Part shown: positions 21,060 to 33,300 of the stretch, one piece after another
Layout: each line of letters begins with the position of its first letter
Position numbering within the stretch: the stretch's first letter is position 1
Source of the DNA: Jaltomata sinuosa
Taxonomy: Eukaryota > Streptophyta > Magnoliopsida > Solanales > Solanaceae
Assembly (NCBI GenBank): GCA_003996215.1
Contig: QJPP01007248.1
Span: 248,001 to 312,000, forward strand
Direction of reading: 5' to 3'
Length of the DNA: 64,000 nucleotides
Translations under genes and position numbers: made by a program
The notes under the pieces: generated by a model
Told to the model about the DNA's origin: nothing
The model's input: the letters and a program-made list of their open reading frames with translations, nothing else
Database searches by the model: none

Positions 21060-21370
21060 ATTTATTGAATCAGGAAAATATTGCACAACTCTTGCAGCTT
21101 TTACAGAAGATGAATCAGAAGAATGGAGGGACTACTGATGCAGCTGCAAACATAACATGTGCTAGTATGACTAAGTTCTTTAATTCTTATGCTTGCTTGT
21201 TTAAAGTTGACAGTGATTCTTGGATATTGGATAGTGGAGCATCTGAGCACATGACCTTTGATAAAAATTTCTTCACTAATCTAAATTTTCTTCCTAAATC
21301 TGTTATAGTAACTCTTTCCAATTCTCACAAAGTGAAAGTTACTCATTCAAGATCTGTTTCTCTTATATAA
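21038..21370 (+). pseudogene. Copia protease region
   Basis: An open frame carries the aspartic-protease motif WILDSGASEHMT near 21222-21257, typical of copia. The frame then ends at a TAA near 21368 in the middle of the protease domain, so the polyprotein is interrupted. It overlaps the end of gag in another frame because of the earlier frameshift. Confidence 0.8.
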
Positions 21371-21434
21371 TCTAACTCTAAAAAATATTTTATATATTCC
21401 CTCTTTCAGGTTTAATCTTATTTTCATTCACAAA

Positions 21435-22450
21435 TTGTGTAAACAACTTCAAAAATATGTACTTTTCACTCCTAGTACTTGTTTCATGTTGCAGGGCCCT
21501 TCAATGAAGATCCCTCATGTGCTTGGTAAAGAGCAAGAAGGTCTATACATTCTCAAGTCAAGTCAGCCAGCAGTTTCTACAAAGAGCCTACTTAATTCTA
21601 GTTTTCATAGTCTATCTTTTTCTAGTTCTTTAGGAGATAAGTTTGCTTCTTGTTCAAGTTATTTCGATTCCAATGTAAAGGAAAAACTATGGCATTATAG
21701 ATTAGGCCATATGCCGATGAGTAATATGAAGAAAGTTTTTTCAGTTTCTACATCTTGTTCAAATTTCTCTTCTCCTTGTGTTATTTGTCCTATGGCAAGG
21801 AAATCAAAGTTATCTTTTCCTTCTAGTTCTATTTTCACTAAAACTATATTTGATCTAATACATGTGAATATTTGGGGTTCTTACAAATCAACTACACATG
21901 ATGGATTTAGATATTTTCTTATAATTATTGATGATTTTAGTAGAGCTACTTGGACTCATCTTCTTAGTATTAAATCAAATGCTTTTTCTGTCCTTCAATC
22001 CTTTCTTTTTATGGTAGAGAGACAGTTCAATTTCAAAGTTAAAATTATAAGAACTGATAATGCCTTTGAATTAGAAAATGGAAAAGTCCAATCTGATTTT
22101 TTTCTTTCCAAAGGAATCATCCATCAAACCACTTGTGTTTACACTCCATAACAGAATGGTGTAGTGGAGAGAAAACATAAACATTTATTAGAAACATCAA
22201 GAGTTCTTCTATTTCAATCTCATCTTTCTATTAGCTACTGGGAGGAATGTTTATTAACTGCTACTTACCTTATAAACAAATTTCCTTTTAGTGTATTGAA
22301 TTCAAAAACTCCCTTTGAAATTTTGTTCAAAGTTAAGCCAATCTATACTCATTTAAAGTGTTTTGGATGTTTGTGTATTGTTTCTACTCTTCCTTTACAT
22401 AGAACTAAATTTGATAGCTTCACCTTGTGTATTTATAGGATATCCTTATA
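21435..22450 (+). pseudogene. Copia integrase (broken, catalytic Asp lost)
   Basis: The pre-integrase zinc region HYRLGHM ... CVIC is at about 21690-21790. The core begins DLIHVNIWGS, where copia integrases have an Asp in the HxDxWG motif, so the first catalytic residue reads Asn. The second Asp (RTDNAFE) and the Glu (GVVERKHKHLLE) remain. TAA at 22149-22151 replaces a Gln codon, and a frameshift near 22400 moves the downstream sequence into another frame. Confidence 0.85.
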
Positions 22451-24448
22451 GAAAAAAGGGTTATAAAGTCTTGCATCTACAAATCAAGAAAATTTCAATT
22501 TCTAGGGATGTGATATTTCATGAGGAATACTTTCCTTTTCTTTCACAATCTGTTTTGCATCCTACCTTGTTCCCTTCCACATTTGCTTCTTCTGATTCTC
22601 TCTCAAAATTTTCTTTTCCCTCATCAGATTTTGTTCCTGATTATGTGTCTATTTCTGATAATGTTTCTATTCCTGCTACTCTACCCCAATCTCCATCTAC
22701 CTCCAGGGATACTTCTCTTATTCCTTTCACTTCTGATATACCTCCAAACTCTTCTTCTTCATTACCTATTGTTCAAATTATACTCAGAAAATCTTCTAGA
22801 AATCACAAGAAACCTGATTATTTGGAAGATTATATTTGTAGTGCTCTTCACCTTATAGATGTAACTTCCACCTGTTTTCTCTGTCCTATTACTCCTGATT
22901 CCTTATCTTTTAGTGAATTATATTCTAACAATCAAGTCATGCTCAACTCTATTACTAATATACAGAAATCTGTTAGCTTTATTCAGGCAGCACATCATCT
23001 AGGTTGGCAGGAAGCCATGGATAAAGAACTTGCATCTTCAAGCCTCAATAACATGGGATGTTGTTATGCTACCTACCAGAAAGAAAGCACTACCATTTAA
23101 ATGGGTTTATAAGGTAAAGCAGCATTCTGATGGAAGCATTGAGAGACTTAAGGCTAGGTTGGTAATTACAATGAAACTTTTTCACCAGTAGTCAAGATGA
23201 CTACTATCAGGTGTTTACTAGTTATTGCACTTAAAAATGAATGGGGTGTTTTTCAATTAGATGTTAATAATGTTTTTCTTCATGGTGATTTAAATGAAGA
23301 AGTTTATATGAAATTTCCTCTTGGTCTTACACCACCTTATCCTAATTATGTCTGTTTGCTCAAAAAATTCATTTTTGAACTTAAACAAGAATCTAGACAA
23401 TGGTATGCAAAACTCACTTCTGCTCTCAATTTTAAAGAATACAATCATTCTCTTAATGATTATTCTCTTTTCTTTAAGAAGTCTACCAATTTTATTTCTT
23501 TTGTGGCAGTATATGTGGATGACATATTATTATCAGGAAATGATGAAGGTGAATTACAGGCTTTAAAACTCTTCTTGGACAAGGAATTCAATATTAAGGA
23601 TCTTGGTCAGTTGCATTTTTTTCTTGGACTGGAAATTATAAGAGAACCTACTGGAATGGTTATTTTCCAAAGGAAATTCGCATTAGACTTGTTGAAGGAA
23701 TTTGATTCTCTACATTTATCTTTCGTTTCTTCACCTTTGGATCCTATTCTCAAATTACTAGATAATCAAGGAATTCCTATCAAAGATCCTACTTTATACA
23801 GGCATTTACTGGGGAAGATCAATTACCTCACACATACAAGGCCTGATATGTCTTTTACAGTGCAACATCTTAGTCAATTTATGCAGGATTCACGTGAACC
23901 TCATCTTACAGCTGCACTAAGGGTGCTTCGTTATTTGCTCAAAGACCCAGGACTCGGTTTGTTTATGTCTAATTCTGATTCTTTCAAATTGATGGTATTT
24001 TGTGACTCTGACTGGGGTACTTGTCCAGATACACAAAAATCAGTGAGTGAATTTTATATTTCGCTTGGATCTTCTCCTATTTCATAAAAATCTAAAAAGC
24101 AAACGTCAATCTCACTCAGTTCTGTTGAAGCTGAGTATCGATCTATGAGGAGGGTAGTAGCAGAACTTACTTAGCTAGTTCGTCTTTTCGACGATCTTGG
24201 AGTACCGATATCCCTACCAGTCCCTCTTCACTCTGACAGTCGCAAAAAAATCAGTGTTTCATGAACGGACGAAGCATGTCAAAATTGATTGTCACTTCGT
24301 CCGTCAACAGTACCTCACCGGATTAATTTTGTTGTCTTATGTGAAGTCGTCTTCCCAGCTGGCCGACATCTTTACCAAATCATTGATGGGACCCGTGCAT
24401 CATCAACTTTTGGGCAAGTTGGGTGTCTCTTCTACCCCTCCAACTTGA
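22363..24448 (+). pseudogene. Copia reverse transcriptase and RNase H (broken)
   Basis: A serine/proline-rich linker (22520-22800) leads into the RT. The KWVYKVKQHSDGSIERLKAR segment at 23098-23157 is in a different frame from what precedes it, and sequence is missing before NYNETFSPVVKM. The RT proper runs 23197-24087 with FQLDVNN and the catalytic YVDD at 23512-23523. RNase H shows CDSDWG and, after a stop at 24085-24087, SLSSVEAEYRSM, followed by another stop near 24173. The C-terminus KSSSQLADIFTKSL is typical of copia. Confidence 0.87.
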
Positions 24449-24455
24449 GGAGGGG
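24441..24455 (+). promoter_or_regulatory. Copia polypurine tract
   Basis: The purine run GAGGAGGGG lies directly before the 3' LTR start TGTTGG at 24456. It is the expected primer for plus-strand DNA synthesis. Confidence 0.75.
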
Positions 24456-24708
24456 TGTTGGAATCATTGACGATTCTTTTTCTTTTTTATTTTAATTATG
24501 TAAATATTCCTTTCCTTTTATTTTGTTACATAATTAGTTTAGGGAAAATCTTTTTATTACATTATTAGTTTAAGGTAAATATATTTGTTCCATAATTAGT
24601 TTAGAGTAAATCTTCTAAACTTGTATAATTAGGAATCAATTGTACAAATTCAATCATTCAGAAATACAAGAAGGAAAATTTTCTATACTACTTTCTTTAA
24701 TTTTTACA
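24456..24708 (+). repeat. Copia 3' LTR
   Basis: 253 bp, TGTTGGAATCATTGACGATT to CTTTAATTTTTACA, the pair of 19706-19958. Differences are scattered and mostly transitions. Confidence 0.93.
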
Positions 24709-25085
24709 CTGACACTATCACATTGTGTCTTGATTTATAAGATGCTCTATAACTCTTACCTTAGAGACAAGACTTAGACCCAAGGATTTTCAAATAACAA
24801 GTTACGCTCTATGGGCAAGACTTGACACTACCACATTGTATTTTGATTTATGAGATGCTATATAACTTTTGCCTTAGTGGTAAGACTTAGCCCAAGGACT
24901 TTCAAAGAACAAGTTATGCCTCATGGGCAACAATTTATAATATTTTCATTAAGTCTAACTTATAGGATATGTAGTAACTGTTGCCTTAGAGGCAAAATGT
25001 AGTTTAGGGGCTTTAAAAATTAACTTATGCCCATGAGTAACGATTTATACTATTTCACAAAGTCTAATTAATTGGATACTATATA
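24709..25085. repeat. Tandem array with a unit of about 112 bp, right part
   Basis: The array resumes within the unit cut by the copia insertion (GACACTATCACATTGTGTCT). It runs for about three units that become increasingly divergent (CAACAATTTATAATATTTTC variant) and fades out near 25085. Confidence 0.8.
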
Positions 25086-25327
25086 AACCTTAAGTTTACT
25101 TTCATGTCAAAAAAAGAAGATCCTCTTTGCAAATTATCCAACTTCTTGTTAAGTAGCAAAAAAAAGAGAAGAATAAAAGAGAGAGAGAAAGTTTATAAAA
25201 GAAAAAGGAGAAAAGAAACAACAAAAAGAAAATAATAATAAAGAACGTGAAAAAAGAAGAAGAAAAAAATAAAAGTTGATAGGCAAATAAAAATGGAAAG
25301 TTGTTAAAAAATATTTGAGGTGTAAAG

Positions 25328-25838
25328 CAAGAGCGGAGCTACATTGTAATAGGGGGGTTCGGGAGAACCCAATAACTTTTGCATAGACCCTATATTTATA
25401 CTAAAAAAATCAAGAAAAACTATATATACTTTACGTGTGAACCCATATACATAGATTTGCCGATGGGTCAGTGGTACACACGCGAAGTGCAAGTCTCCTT
25501 GTTTTCGCGATATATGGGTTCAAAACTCGTCACCTGCATGTGTATTTTGTTAACTTTTCGCTATGTATGCTCTCTGCAGTTCCTCGTAGGTGTTTTGTTT
25601 TTTCTGTATGCAGTTTTTATTTTTAAAAAAAATAAAACTAGTTTTTTTTAAGAAAAAGCAAAAGAGAATATACAATACACTCAGTTTCTCATAGGCAGTT
25701 TTATTTTTCTATATGTATTTTTTTTTTGAAAAAAAAATATAACTAATAAATTGAAAAAAGCAAATTATAGTAGCCTTCTTAAAATTGTCTCCTCTTAAAA
25801 TTCAGAATCCACAGACTTGAAATTCTAGCTCCGCTTCT
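25328..25838. mobile_element. Mutator-like non-autonomous element
   Basis: The direct repeats GGTGTAAAG (25319-25327) and GGTGTAGAG (25839-25847) match at 8 of 9 positions; a 9-bp duplication is typical of MULEs. The termini CAAGAGCGGAGCTAC and, reverse complemented, AGAAGCGGAGCTAGAA are inverted repeats. The interior is AT-rich. The overlapping 62- and 90-codon open frames have no domain and are probably chance. The purine-rich stretch 25140-25320 just before it holds nothing recognisable. Confidence 0.65.
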
Positions 25839-26094
25839 GGTGTAGAGGGACAAACACGTATTTAATTTGTACATAAAAAGAAAAAAATATTAGTCTTTAA
25901 AGACTTTTTTTTATGGAAGACAAAAAATCAAAACCACCTACTTTGAGGGATACCTTGTATAATTTCCTGCCCTCAACCATTATAGTTGTTCTAGTTATAT
26001 TCTATTCTAATTAAAAAAAAAATTATGAATCTTATAGCATCTACAGGGGGTCCAAACTTCTTATAGTACTTTCAAAATAATTTGTTCTTTTACC

Positions 26095-26605
26095 ATCAAC
26101 AAAAAGAGAAAATAGTTCAAAACACATTTATGATCGAAATTGTTATTACACACTCTAATTTTGTGGAGGTCCTATGACCCTCCTAAACCATTTTTAGTGT
26201 AATATTTAGGGTATTATCAACATAGCTAGACATGCAAGTGAACACACGTATAAGCAACAACTTCAAAATAGTAGATTTAAAGTAAAAATTACATGAAATT
26301 GAAATGATTTGTGTTATTTAATCAATAATCATGAAGATAAAATTAGAGAGTTTTAAGGAAATTCTAGAGTTAATGGAAGATAAATTAACATTAATGAGAA
26401 CTGACCCCTCTTTTTGATAGCGTGTGAAAGCACTTACTTTAGTTTGAGTGATTTAGTGATCTAGCTAAGCTGATAATGCCCTCAATATTATACTATAAAA
26501 TAGTCCAGGGGGGTCATAGGACCTCTGCAAAGTTAGAGTGTGTAACAACAATTTCGATCATAGTTGATGTGTGTTTTGAGACGTTTTTCCTCACCAAAAA
26601 TATTG
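26095..26605. mobile_element. Long-TIR foldback element
   Basis: Inverted ends of about 130 bp: TTATGATCGAAATTGTTATT / ACACACTCTAATTTTG / GAGGTCCTATGACCCTCC / GTAATATTTAGGGTATTATC on the left, mirrored on the right at about 26475-26605. The centre is unique, AT-rich and non-coding. The target duplication is not clear. Its architecture is like the element at 8964-9602. Confidence 0.65.
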
Positions 26606-26699
26606 TTTAGGATTGAATGAGAAAAGTACATAGTTACCCCATAAAAGCAAACTATTTACAACTAAATACTCCTTTACAGAAAATATTCTCTAACTAATT

Positions 26700-27415
26700 A
26701 CAGAAAATGTCCTATAGTAACCTTTCTAGTTCTTTTCCTTTTTATTTCTATACTTTTTTTTCTTTATTTTTTTCTTTTATATGCTTCTTTGATAATTTTT
26801 TCTCAAATTATGTTATTCTTATTCTTCTTTTACACCATAATTTGATTCATGCTCAATTTTTACTCTTTTTTTTTTGTTCATTTATTTTTATTTCTCTACT
26901 TTTTTCTTTTCTGCTTTATTTCTTCTTATTTTTTCTTTTTTCTTTTATTGTTCATTTAATTTGTTCACAAATCATGTTATTTTTAATTTTCTTCTTTCAC
27001 CATGATCAAATTTGGCTTCTTTATTTTTGTGTTTTCTCTTTGTTTTTAATTTTATTATTTCTTGTTTCTTTTCTAATTTTTTCCCCTCCATAATCTAATT
27101 TTTTTCATAATTTTTCTATATAAATAAAAAATTGATATAGTAAACGTCTTTTCATCTTTTGAATTTTATCTACTCTAATTTTTTTCTTTCTTTTCTCCTT
27201 TTCTTTTTTCTCATTTATTTTTTCCCCTCCTTTTTATTTATTTTTTTCTGAAATTATCTCATTCTTAGTTGTTTCTCCATAATCTAATTTTATATTCAAT
27301 TTTGGATTTTTTTTTCATTTTATTTGTTTCTTATCTTTTTCTAATTTCATCTCATTCTTTTTTCTCTTATTTTTTTCTGCATTATCTAATTTCATTAACT
27401 TTTGTTTTGCTCTTT
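26700..27415. repeat. Pyrimidine-rich low-complexity tract
   Basis: About 700 bp dominated on the plus strand by T and C (TTTTTCTTT, TTATTTTTTC), with very little G. It generates a 128-codon F/L/S-rich open frame at 26707-27093 that I do not regard as a gene. The strand asymmetry suggests slippage-driven expansion of a T-rich sequence. Confidence 0.6.
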
Positions 27416-27419
27416 TTCA

Positions 27420-28349
27420 TTGAGGTATACTTTAGTCCATCAGTCTGACACTCTCCACTCTCCCATGATACCATCACAATATATCTATATATTGGCATAG
27501 TATCATAGATGACTGCTTTAGTCCTTCAATGTAAGACTACTCAGTATACCAATGAGACATTCTCAGTATACTATCACATTATATTTATATAGTGGCATGG
27601 TATCATGGAGGACTGCTTTAGTCCTTCAATGAGACACTCCTCAACCCTCCATGATATTATCACAATATATTTATATATTGACATGACATCATCCTTCAAT
27701 GAGACACTCTCATCAATCCTACATGATACCATCACAATATATCTATATACTGTCATGATATCATGAAGGATTGCTTTAGTTATTCAATGAGACACTCGTC
27801 AGTATACCACCATAGTATATCTAAATACTTTCATGGTATCATTCTTTAATAAGACACTCATTAATCCTCCATGATATTATTACAGTATATCTATATACTG
27901 CATGATATCATCCTTCAATGAGACACTCCTTAGTCCTCCATGATACCATCACAATATACTTACATGCTAGCATAATATCATCCTTAAATGAGACACTCTC
28001 AATAATCCTTCATAATACCATCATAGTATATCTATATATTGACATGGTATCATGGACTGCTTCAGTTCTTCAATGAGACACTCCTCAGTATACCACCACA
28101 ATATATCTATATAATTTCATGGTATCATTCTTCAATGAGACACTCCTCAATCATTCATGATACCATCACAATATATCTATATACTGGTATGGTATTATCC
28201 TTCAATGAGACACTGCTAAGTCATTCATGATACAATCATAGTGTATTTATATACTGGCATGGTATCATGGACGACTGTTTTAGCCCTTTAATAAGACACT
28301 CCTCAATTTTCTTTGATACCATCACAATATATAAAGATATTATGATGGT
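27420..28349. repeat. Tandem array with a unit of about 70-110 bp
   Basis: About a dozen diverged units containing TTCAATGAGACACTCCTCA, CATGATACCATCACAATATA and TCTATATACTGGCATGGTAT. Some units carry an extra GGACTGCTTTAGTCCTTC segment, so unit length alternates. No coding capacity; the ORFs here follow the repeat. Confidence 0.8.
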
Positions 28350-28403
28350 ATCTGTCACGACTCAAAAATTCAAGGATTGTGATGGCACCTACCATAACTC
28401 AAC

Positions 28404-30392
28404 TGTAAAGATCTTTTTAGTTGTTATTAAGAGACATCTTGTTGCGAGTTATGAGAATTTTTGAAATGCGCTCTCAAATTAAATTGGGATGACATGACAA
28501 AAAATTTTAGAATTTGAAATTTTTACTCGGGCTGATGTCTTCCCGCTATAATAAAATTTTTCCCACTATAGCTCTGTCGCAGTACCGGCCGACAGGTTGC
28601 TATAGCGGGATGACAGAACTAGTAACCCATAATGGATTTTGTAATTTTGGTTTTCTCCTCTTCAGTTGTAAAAAGAAAGAAGATTACTCTAAAAACCCTC
28701 CTAGGGTGCCTCATGGCCTGGGTGCAATAGAAAAGAGGAATTTTTGCTCGAATGGGGTAAAACCCATGGATTTTATACTGACTTCTCACTCAGAATTGCC
28801 TTTATGAAGCTAAAGTTCACATTCAGACTTCTATAACAGCTACTTGATGTCCAGGTAGGCTAGGTTTAACTGAGTAGTTTACATCTGAGTTGAAAAAGTA
28901 TGGCATAATGTAGATTGATAGGAGATTGTATTCTTAGGCCCTCGAGCACGGTGTTTGGATGGATAAAACGTATTAAACCTTGTCATTGGGGTGAGAATTT
29001 ACTGTTATGAGTAATATTAACCCTGTACTTGCTTATTTATGTTTACGCTATTGTTATTAATCCTCGAATAATCGGATTACGGATGGATTCTCGAACTAGC
29101 ACAGACTAAATATAAGGGTGGTGATGGCAGAATTCCCATTTTAGGTCAATGAAGGGGAATTGTGTTAGTAAGAAGATCAATGAAGGGGAATGGTGTTAGT
29201 AAGGAGGTCCTGTGTTTGTTAAAGTAAGGGTTAGACTTCCTATGGACAAATGTGCACTCCTAAAAGATTTTAGAATCTAAGCTATATGAATTAATGTGCT
29301 TAATTGAATAAGTTGGGGGTTAGTCATCGGGCAGGCCATCAAAGCTGGAATAATGAGTCATATTTGTTGGGTAGGTGATGGTTACTTGTAACCAAAATTA
29401 TATTATGTGTGCATAATAACTGTCTTATTAGTATTACTTACCCAATACGTGTTCAGGAAAAAGGAAATGATTGTTAAATGATACCCCAAGTGTTAATCAC
29501 GTGCAATGAGTCTATTGTGAAAACTTATTTATTTTACAAGTGTTGTATGTTATCATTATGATTGTGATTATTGTGATATCTATGCTTCATTGGTTGGCTC
29601 GGGTACCACATCTAGTACAACTCTATCATTCATTGGTTGGCTCGAGTACTATGCATGGTACAAGTTTAATCATTGGTTAGCTCAGGTACTACACTTAGTA
29701 CAAGTTTATTCATAGTTGGCTCGGGTACCACACCTGATACAGGTTTACTTGTTATTCATATGTGTTAGTTCATCGAGTGAATTGGGGTTATCTGTTCGTT
29801 GATATCCTTATGTGTTGGTTCCTTGAGTGAACCAAGCTTATCTGTTTGTTGATATCCATATGTGTTGGTTCATTAAGTGAACCGAGCTTATCTATTTGTT
29901 GAGGTTCATATGTATTGGTTACTTGAGAAGACTAGGATTCAGGGTTACTTGACATATATGTTGGTCCTTGATTGGTCAGGTTGGTGTGTTGAGTGATAAG
30001 GTGGTGTCTTATGTAAACTAGGGGTTTCATGTTAAGTGCCATAACTGATGTCCTAGGGATCCTTGGGTGATTCGGGTTACTTACAAGATGTGAAACTGTT
30101 ATATGTGGTCTGTTTGCTTGTGAAATTGGACATGGCTTATAGGGTTGTTGAGTCATGGGTGTTGACTTGTTGAGGACATGTAGTCAGGGTTGTTGACTTA
30201 GAGTTCTGAGTGAGAGTGGAGGCCCAGCTGATGGTGATGTCTGGGTTAGTTGGTAACAAGGCTTACAATTGTGAGATGTCTCTCCCTTGGTTGTCCAGAT
30301 GGTAGGCTTGGAGAGTCTGAGGTTCTTAGATGTCAAGGTAAGGAAGTTAGGGGAGTGGGAGGTGTCCTATAATGCCTAAGTTGGTAGGAGGT
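28404..30392 (+). repeat. Chromovirus-type LTR fragment, plus orientation
   Basis: Starts near TGTAAAGATC and is colinear with the minus-strand LTR at 50643-50002/46824-46395: shared CTCCTCTTCAGTTG, AAACCCTCCTAGGGTG, GCCCTCGAGCACGGTGT and GGTGATGGTTACTTGTAAC. At 29590-29755 it has repeats of the GGCTCGGGTACCAC / TGGTACAGG type also found in the other LTRs. It is cut at 30392 by the next element. A 50-bp TGTCACGACTC-type remnant of another LTR abuts its start (28352-28403). No coding function. Confidence 0.7.
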
Positions 30393-33300
30393 TGTTTTAT
30401 CATATTTTTCACTTCCTTTATTTTGAAAAGAAAAAGCAACTTGTTTTTGAAATGGTTTTGACTTGTATTAAATCCGAAAACTCATAAAAATCTCCAAATT
30501 TAATTAAAACCAGAGTCGCCACTTAATTATTTTTTAAAAAATAATCAAGAAAACCATTTGAAGATAACTTAAAGGCTCAAAACAGATTAAAGACTTCATA
30601 TTTGAAAAACAAATCTGAGTAAGAAGTTCTTATTAATATTTTTAGGAGATTTTTAAGACACTAAAAATGTCTGCTAACACGCGGTTATCCGGCTATTTTT
30701 CTAACTTTATTTTATTTGACTAACTTTGAAAATCATGGGAAATTGTTTGACAAGTAAAGGAGAGAATCATTTTTTATGAAAAGAAACAATTGTGGTAGCA
30801 AAATGATAAGAAAATTTAAACGAGATTTTTGTAAGTAGAATTTAATGATAATATCTCTGAAAATTGAATAATGTTCCAAATTTTTTGATTTAAGCAATTA
30901 AATCCGCACATAAAATATATGGTACTCCGAAGGGAATTTAACGAAGTTAATAAAAGAGTTAGTGTTTACAAAGTCCGTTTAATACAAATAAAACTAAACT
31001 ACAAGAAAGGAGAAGTTGGGTTTAGGCACTTAGGCCCAAACCCCTAAAAATATCCATGTCGGACTACCATTTCTTCGTGTTAAGTCCGTTTAATCATTTT
31101 CCCTCCTTTGGCCTTTCCTGTATATTAACTTCCCTTTCTTTCGTGTGACACTTAGGCCACACTTGTTTTCTTCAAATTTTAACCCTCTTTTGAGGGCTTT
31201 GAAAGAAGTAGACTCGAGATGAATACTACTTGGGCTTGGCCCAAGTAGCAAAATGCAAGAAGGCACCCAAGTTGGGTTTAAGAAGTTTCATGCCAGAAAA
31301 ATAAGAAGAAATTAGTATATGCTCAACATTTTAATTCAAACAAACATAGAGCTAATCATGAAAAGATTTTAAGAGCAAACATATAAAACGGAAAAGAAAC
31401 TATTGCCTTACAATTAAAGAGAACTAACTATTTAGCTATTCACACAACAAATCACATATTGCTCATGAACATGAAGGACTGGGCCATAATAAGATGCCAC
31501 AAAAACCAAATTTTGACGAAAAATGCAAATGTTACACATTCATTACTTGACGATAGCATAACAACATACCAAAGAAAAAGCCGTGCAGATTACTATCATG
31601 CTACTGGAAAGGCAAAGAGAAATTTGAAGGAAAGTAACCAAAGATTTAGCTAGAACTAACTTATTTTGACGGATCTTGAAATCATTTGGACGAGATATTG
31701 CTAATTCATCAAGACTACAATCTTTAAGCAACGAAACCAAGACCCAAAACAAAGTTATACACATGGAGAACAAGCTTAAGCAAACAATGAACTCAAAGTA
31801 TAGAAGACATTTTCCAACTCAAAATTCAACATATATGAGGACTTATTGGCTCATTTTCACTTTTAAAAGAAAGAGACCGATCCAAACATGTTCAACCAGA
31901 TAGATACCCAAAACAAGGAAGAACATAGAAGAGATCATCAAAGAGGGAAAATGAACTTGTAAAAATAAACAAAGATATCTTTGCATATATACAAAAGAAG
32001 CAGATGCAAACTCCATCTTTTGTTTTAACTTGATCAGTTTAAAGAGTCTATTGGAACTTTAAACACTTGACCTTTTTTTAATGAATTTCCCTTTTTCAAA
32101 AAAAATCCAACTTCGACTTCAATTCAAACAAATCAACAGATGGTGTAGCAAATTATTTTCTTCATATGATGAGCATTAAACATGATTAGTAACAAGAATC
32201 TTATTTAGTTCTAACGAGAAAAGATATCAAAACTGAAACCTTTAGTGCACGTTTGAAAGAAAGTTAGGCTTAGATCAAAACCTCCTATCATGGATCTTCT
32301 ATTGTCGTAAAGAAAACAAATACTAACAAATGATTTTCGCAAAGAAGAACTAACAAATCAGGGGAATCCCAAAGACCTAAACTTGCGAGAAAGAGCACAT
32401 TTTTTTTATCTCTGTTCACATTCTCCAATAGCAGATTAAGATTTTAGAACAAAGTTTTTTGCCAATAAGAGCTTATCACACAATCCATCATGATTCTTTG
32501 AAGCAACTATAGAACAAAACTCGAAACTATGGTAGAGTTTCAATTTCATTCTATCATTCGTCCTTTGGGAAGAGAAAAAGAGCAATCCCCAAAGGCTGAA
32601 TTTTTCTTAGTAAATCTGTACTTAGAAATGTAAACCAAGAAGACTTTTTCAGAAGGTTTCTACTATGCATACAAACTACATAACAAAGTTCACACGAAGA
32701 ACACACACAATCAGAAATAATAAGATCATCAAGATAACAACTTCATGGATTTTTAAACTTGCCAGCAGCCTCAAATAAACATATATAAACGACCTTAAAA
32801 TAGTGAGCAACACGAGAAAAGAAAATCTCAAGTTTTGAATACTTAAACAGCAACTGCAAGAAGACTATGAGCAGCGAACTGAGATTAACAAGCTTTGACG
32901 GGGAACTTTCACCACCGGAGTTCCACTGATTTCAATGGAACTTAGATTTTTAGTGTATTTTCTCTGAATTTTTGGTTTCATGAGATTGATGGAATGCTCC
33001 ACCAGAATCCCCAAGTTTTTTTCCAGAATTTTAGCTACCCCAGTCAATGGAAGAAGGGGGTTTATATAGGAAAATTTCTGGGTAGATTTGGGGGGAAAAT
33101 AGTGGGTAAAAATGGGAATTTATTGTGGAGAAATTTAAATTCAAGATTGCTATGGCTGGATTGAGCCACGTATGTGTTGTAGTAGTACGAATTTAAGGTG
33201 ATTTTGCCACAATTTTGGGGATAAGAACGTTGAGAGGGACAACTGTCCCCTTATAGAACCTTCTGGGTCTACCAGCTCGAGAGTTAACAATGAATTGATG

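Larger units (their letters stand above)
19706..24708 (+). mobile_element. Ty1-copia LTR retrotransposon, complete but decayed
   Basis: The 5003-bp element has paired 253-bp LTRs, a tRNA-iMet-type primer-binding site, a polypurine tract and gag-protease-integrase-RT-RNase H order (integrase before RT defines copia). It is inserted in the 112-bp tandem array. The flanking pentamers are TTGAC (19701-19705) and CTGAC (24709-24713), a target duplication with one change. The LTRs differ at about a dozen positions plus two 1-bp indels by eye, near 5%, so the insertion is moderately old. The polyprotein frame is broken many times, so the element is not autonomous now. Confidence 0.93.

Noticed and set aside
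26707..27093. 128-codon plus-strand open frame rich in F, L and S
   Set aside because: It is produced by the T/C-rich low-complexity tract; there is no domain, and composition is the same in all frames.
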